From Pilaira anomala (lineage: Eukaryota > Mucoromycota > Mucoromycetes > Mucorales > Mucoraceae): a stretch of 64,000 nucleotides of DNA. A program made the position numbers and the translations under genes. Each line of letters begins with the position of its first letter. The stretch's first letter is position 1. The stretch covers positions 186,001 to 250,000 of the forward strand of contig JAIXMQ010000007.1 in NCBI GenBank assembly GCA_025716855.1. Direction: 5' to 3'. Shown piece after piece: positions 9,255-19,327 of the stretch. The notes under the pieces were generated by a model. That model ran no database searches. It was not told the DNA's origin and worked only from the letters and a program-made list of their open reading frames with translations.

Positions 9255-10777
9255 TCAATTGTATTTTTTTATTATTTTTTTTATTGTATTTTTACTAGTT
9301 GGTTCCGATACAACAATAGGGGTCTTCTTTTGGCGGCTACCACTTAGGATTCTTGCCATTGAATCAGAGTTATCGGACTGATATGACTCATATAATCGTT
9401 TTAATTCAATAAGCAAAGACTATAAAAGAAAAAAAAATGTCATTACATAGTATCGAAAAATATAATGATAAGGTCTTACTTCGATAGCTGTTAAACCATT
9501 GATAATGTATGCTAATCTATGTCTCAATGATTCGAAGTTGGTAGGAAATGAAATCCTGGACAACATATAATCCCTTGTTGACAAGACGCAAAGTACATAC
9601 ATGTACGTTGAATCCCATAATTTGAACGATGGGGAATACAACATTCTTTATTTCTTTGCTTGGGATATATGGCACAGTCATGAGAAAATTGTTAATGTGG
9701 CACTTCGTGCCAAGCACAGACTCCAACTTATCCATAAATAACTTCTTTGGTGCGGCCTTCTTTGGTGCGACCTTCTTTGGTGCGACCTTCTTTGGTGTGG
9801 CCTTCTTTGGTGCGACCTTCTTTGGCGCGGCCTTCTTTGGTGCGACCTTCTTTGGCGCGGCCTTCTTTGGCGCGGCCTTCTTTGGCGCGGCCTTCTTTGG
9901 TGCGGCCTTCTTTGGTGCGGCCTTCTTTGGTGCGGCCTTCTTTGCTACTTCACCTGTAGCACCATCCACCATTGCGTCAGTCTCCGACATTACAACGATT
10001 CTTACGTCGGCCCTGAATCGAAAATTCGAGCTGTTGCAAGGGGTGAAATGTGTATCTCCCCTATATATGTTGGTGTCAGTACTTTAACTAATCTGATATA
10101 AAAAAAAGTAATAATATACATACCAATGCAACATGTACTCGGTCTTGTAAAAAAAACGATTCAAAAACTATGCCCCAGAACTTCAATTGGTAGTCGGCTT
10201 CTGAATAGTTGGATTTTGAAGCCTTATTAAAATAATGTGGGCGATCCACATGCATTGAAAGCCTGTAGAGAAAACTCGTTAATTAAGTAATTTTTAAAGG
10301 GAAAAGGTTTTATTTGCAATAGACATACATGTGTTGATAGATTCTTTTCACATATTTCTCTTGTTTGTTTTTTACTTTATACATATCTAAGGCTTCTTCG
10401 ACCTTGCGTTGTGAACGAGCACATGATATTCTCATATGATTATCATATGCTCTCAACTTCTTTCTTTTTTTCTATATAACAAGGTTATCCATGACAAGCA
10501 ACGTGGGCAAACTGATGGTCCAAACCTAGGTCAGATTTTACTATTCATGCAACGCCTCTTTAATTACTATTTTACTATATATACTAAGATGCTTTTTGTA
10601 TCTTTTAAAAAAAAAGTTTAGCAGTCTGATTATTTAACCTTTGTTATATATTTTTATTACATTTTATTTTCGTTTGTTCTATCTCATTAATAGCTCGAAC
10701 ATCTCAACGGTAGCCTTTAAAATCTGGTTCGACATTTCAGCTTGTTTAAGAGTTTCAAAGAGATCTTTGTCTGCCAT
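9255..10777 (-). pseudogene. Multi-exon gene relic with expanded AAPKK repeat
   Basis: Spliced minus-strand pieces are collinear. MADKDLFETLKQAEMSNQIL starts at 10777. An exon at about 10458-10329 contains ISCARSQRKVEEALDMYKVK. An exon at 10262-10124 encodes MHVDRPHYFNKASKSNYSEA then YQLKFWGIVFESFFLQDRVH. A large exon from about 10060 contains GDTHFTPCNSSNFRFRADVR, then 14 or so tandem (A/V/T)APKK units (9955-9740), then LESVLGTKCHINNFLMTVPY and MGFNVHVCTLRLVNKGLYVV. The last exon, 9419-9255, encodes LLIELKRLYESYQSDNSDSM and ends at a stop. Introns with clean GTATGT and GTAAGA donors separate exons. One frameshift (about 9545) and a phase problem near 10090 suggest it is broken, or that my model is wrong there. 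Family unknown to me; the repeat resembles histone H1 tails only in composition. Confidence 0.55.
9740..9955 (-). repeat. 15-bp coding minisatellite (AAPKK units)
   Basis: About 14 tandem 15-bp units GGTGCGACCTTCTTT-type (plus strand) encode alanine/valine-alanine-proline-lysine-lysine on the minus strand. The unit length is a multiple of three, so copy-number change keeps the frame. Variants at the second base alternate Ala, Val and Thr. Confidence 0.9.
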
Positions 10778-12110
10778 TAGATGTAAAGAAAAAAAAAAGA
10801 AAACTAAGGTAAAAGGGAGAATATCAGAACGTGTTTTGCCCTTTAAATATTTTTTTAAGGGGGTTTATGACGTATTTCTTTCAAATAAAAACGCCCACAT
10901 GCATGACTTACTTTTTTTTCATGATACAGTACGAAGTAGAAGGACAACAAAAATATATCTGAGCTCATTTGATGATGTGTTGACAACTCAGCATTGTTTT
11001 TAATGGCTTGGGGGTATATACCTAAGATGTTTAACTACCTTTGCTCAGCTATACCATTATAATTTATTTACAGACTTTACGAAATATAAAGCAACTTGTG
11101 CGTAGTATTATTTATGTTTAGGTAATGTAGTGATCAACTGATTATTTTAGCATGTTTATTTTCAGCCGTTTAATAATTACATATTCCACAAAACAAAACA
11201 AAAAATGCCCTTTTTGGTTATCTCATAATGACTTTGCGTGTATGTACACACAAAGGGAGAAAAAAAAAATAGATGATAATAATAAGAGACGTTGTTGTAA
11301 GAAGGGAGTATTTACCGAAGAACTGGAGTAGATAATGAAAGGTAGTTGAATCATGGATGATATCAGATGATGAAGCCTACAAAAAAAAAATTGAGACATC
11401 ATTTTGGCAAAAGGTGTATACTATGTATCATCTTTTCAAATATTTAAATAAATAATGTAATTCTTTTTTACAAAATAATGAGTCCAAGAGCTTATGTACT
11501 CGACATATTGATATAATAAAGAGCAGAGCAATTGACTTTCCTTGCTAATTACCTGAACAGTGTTATATAAAAATTAAGAGCAGGTTTTAGTTAAGCATAA
11601 AATGAAAATGAGATATACCTAGCTTGATTGAATATCAAGTTTTGTGCACCAAGAGAATACATGATAAACAAGATTAGTGATATATTGAAGTTGTGAAATT
11701 ATAAGCCATATCTAGATCTGTACAATATGTTTGAGAACCTAATAAAGTGCCAGCTTTATTTATTTGTAATATATAGCAATCTAGTCTTCGTTTGATTGCT
11801 TATTTGTTTACATTATTTCCACCAACTATTAAACCAGTTTATTTTTACACAACTTTAAATATATCTTGTACGCCTTGCTTGTATAGCTTGTTTGAATTTA
11901 ACCAGAACTTTTAAATGAGTCTATGGTCTTTATGAGATTGTACAGGAAAGTACGAAAGAAATAGTTTTTATGCTATTTCAGGATTCGTACATGATTTGCA
12001 TAAGTTTAAAAACCAGTAAACGTGTGTGTTGTGTGACTATTTGTCTTGGGTTAAAAAGGCAACGGTTTTTTTTTATTTTTTCTCTTTCTTTACAAAAGGG
12101 AAAAAAAAAT
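10778..12110. other. Intergenic, 1.3 kb, promoter side of the NAD kinase
   Basis: AT-rich sequence without a supportable gene on either strand. It separates the 5' end of the AAPKK relic (minus) from the NAD kinase ATG (plus). Poly-A/T runs occur at 10790, 11260 and 12066. Confidence 0.5.
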
Positions 12111-14391
12111 ATGGAGACAACTTCAAACAATATAACATGTACAGCATTGACTGATGTTCTGACGACATTAGCAAAAAACACTTCACCGGATAAAAAACAG
12201 ACGTCTTCTTCGTCAACAGATGTAGAAACTATTACTCGAAAGCAACAAGCTTCTTACTTAGCAGATACTGCAGAAGCGGTAAGAGAAGTAGCGAAAAAAA
12301 TGAGTAGGTATATGGATGCATAAATTGTATGGACGTGTCATATTCATTCTATATATGATAGGTAAAATACGAGTGAAATGGGAAAATCTTAAGTCCGTGA
12401 TGATTATTACAAAACCAGGAGATAGTTCACTTATTCGAATGACTCGAGATATGGCCTTATTTTTAATCGAGACACCACGTAATGGATTAGAAAGCGGTAT
12501 CACGGTGTAACTAAATCATCTTATGAATGAGGCTTTGCAGTTGATTAATTATTTATTTTTTTTAGTTATGTAGATGAAAAACTCAAGTCATCAAAACGAT
12601 TTCGATACGAAAAGATTCTTGAAAAATATCCATTGGCTAATGAGAAACTTTTGTTTTGGACTCCAGAGTTATGTGTATCTAAACCAAAATCATTTGATTT
12701 TATTATTACCGTAAGTCTCTCTCTTTTTATATATATATATATGAAAAATTTTCTTTTGCTTAGTCATAAATTATGCATTATAGCTGGGAGGAGATGGTAC
12801 AGTTTTATTTTCATCTTGGTTATTTCAAAATCATGTTCCACCCGTGATTCCATTTCATTTAGGCTCACTTGGTTTCTTAACCCCATTCGATTTTGATCGA
12901 TTTAGACAACATCTTCATAATGCGATGGATCGTGGTGTACGTATTAACCTTCGAGGAAGATTAACATGTACAGTATACCGTCGTGTACCACATAGCAAAT
13001 CTTCTCCCGACCAACAAGGAAAATCATCTGTCCAATTAAGAAATGTAGTACGTGATCCAGTCACAGGTAAATTTACTGTAGGAGGTTGGTGTCAACAAGA
13101 ATTAAAGAAACGTCAACAACAAGTGGAAGCAGAAGGAAAGCAAAAGAAATTTGGAGAAGTGGATGGAGACGATATTGAAGAGAGCGCACAATGTGATAAA
13201 GTAAAACAATTAATTGATGAGCCCTTGGGTGAGGAACGTCAAGTGCCTTGTTTTACTACAGTGCCTGTTGAGAAATATCATGTGATTAATGATTTGGTGG
13301 TGGATCGTGGACCGAGTCCGTATGTTTCTTTGTTGGAATTGTTTGGAGATGATAAACATTTGACTACGGTTCAAGCGGACGGATTAGCTATTTCTACACC
13401 TACTGGAAGTACTGCTTATTCGGTAAATTTATATATAAGTTGATTTTTAAAAAAATGTTACTGAACTTTTTTTTTGTAGCTTTCTGCTGGTGGATCACTT
13501 ACTCATCCCGATATTCATGCAATTCTTATTACACCCATTTGTCCTCACACACTTTCATTTCGTCCTACTTTAGTTCCCGACTCTATGGAATTACGTATTT
13601 GCGTTCCATTTAATTCTAGAAACACAGCTTGGGTTAGCTTTGATGGACGTGGAAGGGTAGAGATTAAACGTAAGTTTTTTTTTTTTTTCTTGAATATGAA
13701 TTTTTATTAATCTAGCGTGATAAATATAGAGGGAGATCATATTAAAGTCACAGCATCTCGATATCCATTCCCAACCGTATGTAAAGATGATCAAGCAACG
13801 GATTGGTTCAATTCGCTTCAAAATTGTCTTCATTGGAATAAACGTGAACGCCAAAAATCATTTGCAGTAGTTGAATCACATCCTGTGCGATCCAAGAGTG
13901 GGTCCAGTCGAAGTGGTAATAGTCAACATTTGAGTTCACCTAGAAGTGGTGGTAGTGGTAGTACAGGATACTTGCCTATTTCACGAAACGGTACACAATC
14001 ACCTCCAGCACATGCACATTCTAATGCACGAAAATCATCTGCAGCCTCTTCTGTCACGTCCAGTTCTTCAGATGCAGGACACGATGAAGTATTTGGAGTA
14101 TTTTGTGACGATGATTCTGGATCTGATAGATATCAAGGGAAAGCACGTCGTTGTAGTACCTGTGCAGAAGATATGGGTAGTGTCTCAGACTCCAATGACG
14201 ATACATCATTTGATTCTTTTGATAGTGATGAAGATACAGAAAGTCTTGGACCAGAAGAATTTAATGGTTGGACAGATGAAGAGATTAATAAGGCTAGATA
14301 TATGGCACGTATTGCAAAAGAATTAGAACGCGTTTCTTTAAAAGATGCAAAACATACTTCTCTATTGAATGAAAAACAAAAACATGTTTGA
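12111..14391 (+). CDS. NAD(+) kinase (UTR1-type)
   Basis: Exons 12111-12303, 12362-12506, 12566-12710, 12784-13422, 13480-13669 and 13730-14391 join in phase to 657 codons. The enzyme phosphorylates NAD to NADP. Visible family marks are the GGDG catalytic/nucleotide loop (LGGDGT, residues about 162-167), [10 protein letters not shown], the NE-like INDLVVDRG segment, and [20 protein letters not shown] across the exon 4/5 junction. Between RLTCTVYRR and the [10 protein letters not shown] segment lies a charged insert (about 215-300), usual for fungal cytosolic NAD kinases. The last 200 residues are a Ser/Asp-rich low-complexity tail with possible regulatory phosphorylation sites. The ATG at 12111 follows a poly-A and opens the only frame compatible with splicing. 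No mitochondrial signal is evident, so a cytosolic location is inferred. Confidence 0.93.
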
Positions 14392-14515
14392 TCGTTTATA
14401 TAAATAAATCAATGTATTTACTTTTTTTAAAATGTATATATTGTACAAATATGAATGTTATAAAATGTAAAAAGGAGGGAAGAGAATAAAAATTTTACAT
14501 GTATTTTTTTTTTCT

Positions 14516-15248
14516 TTAAGCAGTGGCGGCGGAATTACTTTCAGCGGGTTGAGAAACAGGTTCAGTGGCAACAATAGGGTTAGTAGGAACAATAGTTTCT
14601 GTAGGGATGACAGGGTCTGTGTTTACATTGGTATCTGCAGAGTCTAAAGCGATAGGAGGATGAGCAGGAACTGTACCGTTACCAATGTACTTGAAGTTTC
14701 CAGAGTATGAGAAATGATCCATACCGGCTCCATTTGGACCAAGACGAATAAAGTAATCACCTGCAGGATAATCAGGAAGAGGATAAAGCTAGAGAAAGCA
14801 TAAAAGTTAGAATCGTAACTAAATAAGTTAAATATGATTGCTCTATTCTTACAATAGCTTTAGTGTAGTTACAAGGAACTAAGTTGTTGTTAGCGGTTAA
14901 GTTGGCAACAAATCTTAATAAAGAAAAAAGTTAAAATAAATGACTTTTTGAGTAATATATATATATACTTACGTAGCAGCAGCTGGATCACCAGTTAACA
15001 AGTGAATTTCGCACCATTTACCGGATTCTTCTAAAGTAGAGTTCCATGCGACTGTACCGTTACCTCCAGCAGTCCAAGTAGATTCTGCCCAAGGTTCATC
15101 AATCTATATAAATATATTTTGACATATTTAAATGTTTAGTGATCAATTGCACTTGTATCGTTGTATATATTTAACTTACATTAAATGAGGCAGAAACAGT
15201 AGTGATAGCAGTAGCTAAAGTGGCGATAGAAAGAGCAGAGAATTTCAT
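14516..15248 (-). CDS. Secreted KRE9/KNH1-like cell-wall protein
   Basis: Exons 15248-15180, 15103-14973, 14913-14853 and 14788-14516 give 177 residues. The N-terminus (MKFSALSIATLATAITTVSA) is a clear signal peptide. The body has EPWAESTWTAGGNGTVAWN and YPAGDYFIRLGP, matching the Ser-Thr-rich GPI-anchored / KRE9-KNH1 N-terminal domain family, which folds as a small beta-sandwich and acts in or on the cell wall. Several N-x-S/T sites are present. The tail is Pro/Thr/Ser-rich and ends ESNSAATA with no hydrophobic GPI-attachment segment, so it is probably secreted, not anchored. It converges on the NAD kinase gene, with 124 bp between the stops. Confidence 0.8.
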
Positions 15249-17318
15249 TTTTTTTATTATTAAGAAGTGAAGAAAAAGAAAAATGACGATATGATTAAAA
15301 AAAACAGAATATTTATAATAAATTTTATATTTTTCTATTTTCAGGTCAGATAAAATTTTATACTCCACGTGTGTTTAAACGGTTAAAAAAAAAATCTATA
15401 CTGCTTTTTAGACCTTCTCTCTGTTTCTATATTTTCCCGCTAAAATGGAAATAGGTTTTCTACATAATTGACATGTCATTTGCGGGAAGCCAAAAAAAAC
15501 AAGGTTATTATAGTCATATAAAGAACTTTTTATTTATTTATTATGCAATTGCAACTTTTTTTTTTATGCTAGTAAGTTTTCTTTTTTTTCGTTTGTACAA
15601 TGAACAATTCGTCACTACGGAAAATAGGTTTTAGAAGCTTTCGTATACTCTAGATAAAGAGTGGAAAAATACAAAAAAAAAAAAGGGCGCCCGCGGTTTC
15701 AGAAAAAATGTTGCTTCGATATAGACTGTCTAAAAATATATAACAAACTGACTTTTTAATTTTAAATTATTACATATTTATCTTTTTTACCTCGTTTTTT
15801 TCTTTTTGGCAGTAATCATTCTTTTTGAATTATACCTTCTCTTTCATCTTAGTGTGCAACATTATAGTCTGGGTAAATGCCAAGAAAGCAGAATAGTTTG
15901 TACAACGTATGCATTAATAATTCTGTAGTATGTAGTTTATTTAGTTTTTTTTTTTTTCTTGCAAATATGTAAACGCCCAACGATAAATAAAATGGGCGGG
16001 AAATTTGGTTATCAAACTTTCGATAGAAAGAGAAAAAAAAATATAGTTTTTATTTTATTTTGCTATCTTAAGAATGGTTTTTTTTTTTTTAATTCAACAA
16101 TGTTAATATTTTTCTGTAAAATGATGATTTTGTTTACCTATTCCGGATTAGTTTTTGGCACTGACCGTTCAAGTTACACATTTGACTCGGTCGTTGTTTT
16201 ATCTCAGCTTTTGTTGAGTAGTTAACTTATTTTTTTTTTCATGATTGAAACAAGTTGCTTCTTTTTTTTTTGATATAGAACATCTTTTGTTAACTCTAAT
16301 ATGCAATCTGTTTTTTCAAGTGGTATCATTCTCTAGGAAATGAGATATTTTAAGCAAATGGCAGACGCGTTATTTATTTGACCGTCGATTTCGCAGCGAA
16401 ATATACTATTGTGTCGTTTCCAGATTATGTAAATATTAGATACAGCTTTAATGGAAAGGGTTAAAAGCTTAGTAGTGAACCCCTTTTTGTTTTCAGGGCG
16501 GCTTAACGGAACCTAATGCGAAAAAAAAAATGTTGTCTATTAGATAGAGAAAAGCGCGTCGTTAAAAAAAAAAGAGACAATAACAAACCTATTAAAAAAA
16601 ATTGTATATAAAGAGGTTTATTCTTATCAACTACCTGGGCGTTCAGAACCTAAAGTGACGTCCGTTTTAAAGATACTTGACATCTTTTTATCCTGTAAAT
16701 AAAAAAAAATCCGAAATTTGATTGGCAAATAACTAACACGGGACATAACTACAGACACAAAGTCATTGCAATTAGAGGCTTTTCGAACTCTGTTTTGAAC
16801 GTCTAAAAAGTAACAAATACATTCTTCGAAATTAATTTACGCAAAGGACTCAAAAACAACACTATGAGGACTTTTTCTGCTTCAGTTACACTGAATGCTG
16901 AAATAGCTTGTACTCTTTCTATTTTCATCCTTTGTTACTATGAAGTATTTAACTATTAAGTTCGATGACTTGCAGACTGGTATTAAATCAGTACTTCAAT
17001 AGTTTACATTTTTATTAACTAGAGATGATATGGGATCCACCCCCAAAAGAAATGATGAAGGTGCTATCGAAGCACGTTAATAAAATTGTGATATCAGACA
17101 TGAGTTATTACAAAATGAAAGTTTTCAGCATACGTTGAATTATAAACTTAAAATGTGGCCAACACGTTTTTTTTTTTTTTTTTTCATAATCCAGGGTATA
17201 ATTTCTATACATTTTCTACGTATCATTAGGTTTTTATTTTATTATTTTAGTTATTTTTTAATTTAAGTATACTATCAATATCATCAGTAAAAGACAAGTA
17301 CTGGTCTATCCAGAACGC
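15249..17318. other. Gene-poor 2.1 kb; left member of a diverged direct repeat
   Basis: No supportable ORF. A 24-bp sequence starting AGTTTGTACAACGTATGC at 15895-15918 recurs exactly at 19586-19609. Further collinear similarity follows (TTTTTGTTTTCAG near 16485 and 19720; GTTGTCTA near 16531 and 19768; AGTCAAAAACAA-like near 16850 and 20012). This suggests an old duplicated element of roughly 0.5-1 kb on each side of the HMG-CoA lyase fragment. Confidence 0.4.
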
Positions 17319-18076
17319 GCAATTAACGCCGGTGCAGAAGAGGTGGCTTTATTTACTGCTGTCACTGAATCATTTAATTTAAGAAACACTAATTGTTCAA
17401 CTGAAGAATCTCTTGCTAGAGCAAAACAAGTATTGAAAAAAGCTTTAGATCAAAAATTAAGAGTAAGAGGGTAAAGTAACAAAAAAAAAAAAAAAAAGGG
17501 AGGAATAGAGATGCATAGGTACTGATAATTCTTTCATTAGTTATCTCTCTTGTGTTTTAGGTTGTCCTTATAAAGGAAACGTCAATCCAGAAAAGGTTGT
17601 CTTGATGGCCAAAGAATTATATGACGCTGGGTGTTTAGGGGATACGATTAATGTTGGTACTGTGGAATCCATGGCTACTATGTTGGAGTATGTATTAAAG
17701 GTAGTTCCAGCTGAAGCAGTTGCAGTACATTGTCATGATACCTACGGACAGGCCTTATTAGCAAATATCTTGAAGGCTTTAGAATATGGTATTCGTGTGG
17801 TTGATAGTTCAGTTGCAGGTTAAGGTGGTTGTCCTTATGCACCTGGCGCTAAAGGTAATGTGGCAACTGAAGATGTACGTAGTCTATATGCTTCATGGTA
17901 TGGGGTTCAAGACTGGTGTTGATTTGGACGCTTTAATTGAAACTGGACAATGGATTTCGGAACAAATCAATCGACCTACAAGTTCTAGAGCTGGCGCTGC
18001 TTTGATGGTTGCTAGACAACGTAAGCTGGACTTGGCTGCTGCTGCTAAATTAGAGGCCAATGCTCCCAAGCTTTAA
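17319..18076 (+). pseudogene. HMG-CoA lyase fragment, copy 1
   Basis: HMG-CoA lyase cleaves HMG-CoA to acetyl-CoA and acetoacetate in mitochondria. This copy starts abruptly at NAGAEEVALFTAVTESFNLR, so roughly the first third of the enzyme, including the N-terminal catalytic Arg/Asp, is missing. An intron (about 17471-17539) is retained, then [40 protein letters not shown] (with the metal-binding HCHDTYGQ) and a good C-terminal end. Defects are a four-codon deletion after DAGC, a nonsense codon in the [12 protein letters not shown] segment at 17821, and a 4-bp insertion at about 17877 that shifts frame before the [18 protein letters not shown] segment. The same 4-bp insertion is in the two other copies. 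The retained intron shows DNA-level duplication, not retrocopying. Confidence 0.9.
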
Positions 18077-18440
18077 ATTTTTTTATTCATTTTTTTTATA
18101 TGTAACTGATTAAAAATAAGAAAATTCATAGTTTTTCAAAAAAAAAAAAAAAAAAAAAAAAATAGAAACCAACTCTCTTCATATATTATGACTTCACTGT
18201 ACAAATAACATATCGCACATAACCAGTAACTATGCAGCTACAAATATGAACATTTCTTGTTTAATTACATGCTTGATCTCATAACTATTCGGAAAAGAAG
18301 CAGTTATAGATTCAATTGAAACTACCATACGGATGGTCTTTTCTAATGTACAATCAGTATATCTATATATATTTAGCACATACTTCACATAAACTGTATA
18401 ACTTCATTATTTATTTATTATTATAATATTTTATTCACAC
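18077..18440 (+). repeat. 3' flank of HMG-CoA lyase copy 1, duplicated in both inverted-repeat arms
   Basis: The sequence after the stop, including a poly-A run and the segment beginning CAACTCTCTTCATATATTAT, is nearly identical to 40349-40705 and to the reverse complement of 45340-45695. It fixes the length of the duplicated unit beyond the coding part. Confidence 0.85.
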
Positions 18441-18533
18441 AGACCAATTTGTGCTAAAATCGAGCAAAATTTAAAATAATCTGATTGGTTAAAAAAAATT
18501 TATCAGATTTTTATAATTGAACACCTAAAACCG
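18437..18533. mobile_element. Diverged relative of the 78-bp MITE
   Basis: CACACAGACCAATTTGTGCT at the left and GAACACC at the right match the termini of the 78-bp GGGGTGTTCAGACC element, but the interior differs and is slightly longer. It abuts the 3' flank of HMG-CoA lyase copy 1. Confidence 0.5.
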
Positions 18534-18639
18534 CATTTTGGTACAAATTATGCGTCATGTCAAAATAAAGATGTCATTATAACAACTAGATTACTTTTCT
18601 CTTTTCTCTTTTCTCTTTTATATCTGTGTATAATTTTCT

Positions 18640-19153
18640 CTTTTATAACATAATAACAATCAAAACAACCAAACAGCAATATCGTACAATTCCTAGAGTT
18701 TTTCCCAAAATCCAACTTGAAGAAAAGTGAAAAAGAAACAAAGGAACTTGTCAAATTCTACATGGAAACATTGCAACGTCTTGTTACTGATGATTTTAAG
18801 CGTCGTGCACTATAGGTACAAGATATCGATAAATGTATGTAAAGATCACATTAAGAGTCATTTCATTAGAACTCGAAATCCACCAAGTAATCCGTAGGAG
18901 ATTGCTGGTTACGCTCGCTGACGGGTTTATCCCAATTAATGTATGTTTTGCTAACATTGTTTTTAGGAACTACCCCGATTTGTCTACCCTTTCCTTTATC
19001 ATGTCTGTTTTGTTCAATAGCAGTAATAGCATTAGTTTTTTTTTTTTTTGGATGGGACGTTGGTTGGCCATTTTTATAAAGATTCAAGATATAGTTAAAT
19101 ACAAAGTATAGAAGATAAAGAAGAGTAGGAACAGAAAAAAAAAGTTTATTCAC
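18640..19153. pseudogene. Orphan coding-like fragments
   Basis: On the plus strand 18660-18812 reads VQFLEFFPKSNLKKSEKETK then LVKFYMETLQRLVTDDFKRR before a stop; it has no start codon. On the minus strand about 19045-18866 reads NAITAIEQNRHDKGKGRQIG then VSKTYINWDKPVSERNQQSP before a stop. Both look like pieces of real proteins but I recognise neither. They lie between the two displaced halves of the HMG-CoA lyase unit. Confidence 0.3.
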
Positions 19154-19164
19154 TTAAGAAACTA

Positions 19165-19327
19165 ATTGCATAATGAAAGATTTACATCATCTGTCAACTA
19201 AAAAATTCAATTTTTTTTTTTTTTTTTTTTTTTTTTGCATTTGCATTTGGGGTGTTCAGACCCAAATTAATTTTATTAACTAACGTCAATTTGTCAGATT
19301 TTAGCACAAATTGGTCTGAACACCCCT
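19165..19327 (-). repeat. Displaced 5' flank of the HMG-CoA lyase unit
   Basis: ATTTACATCATCTGTCAACT at 19168, a poly-T run and the 78-bp MITE follow in the same order as in 46510-46650 and, inverted, 39369-39535. Here they lie downstream of, and opposite in orientation to, the coding fragment at 17319-18076, consistent with an inversion that split this copy. Confidence 0.8.
19249..19326. mobile_element. 78-bp MITE, copy a
   Basis: Starts GGGGTGTTCAGACC and ends with its reverse complement GGTCTGAACACCCC. Interior AATTTTATT...CAGATTTTAGCAC is shared with the copies at 39371-39448 and 46571-46648. Too small to encode anything; mobilisation would need a transposase elsewhere. Confidence 0.8.

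Noticed and set aside
9629..10087. Plus-strand ORF with GAAFF repeats, and the overlapping VRPSL repeat frame
   Set aside because: Both are antisense shadows of the AAPKK minisatellite, produced because its 15-bp unit keeps every frame open.
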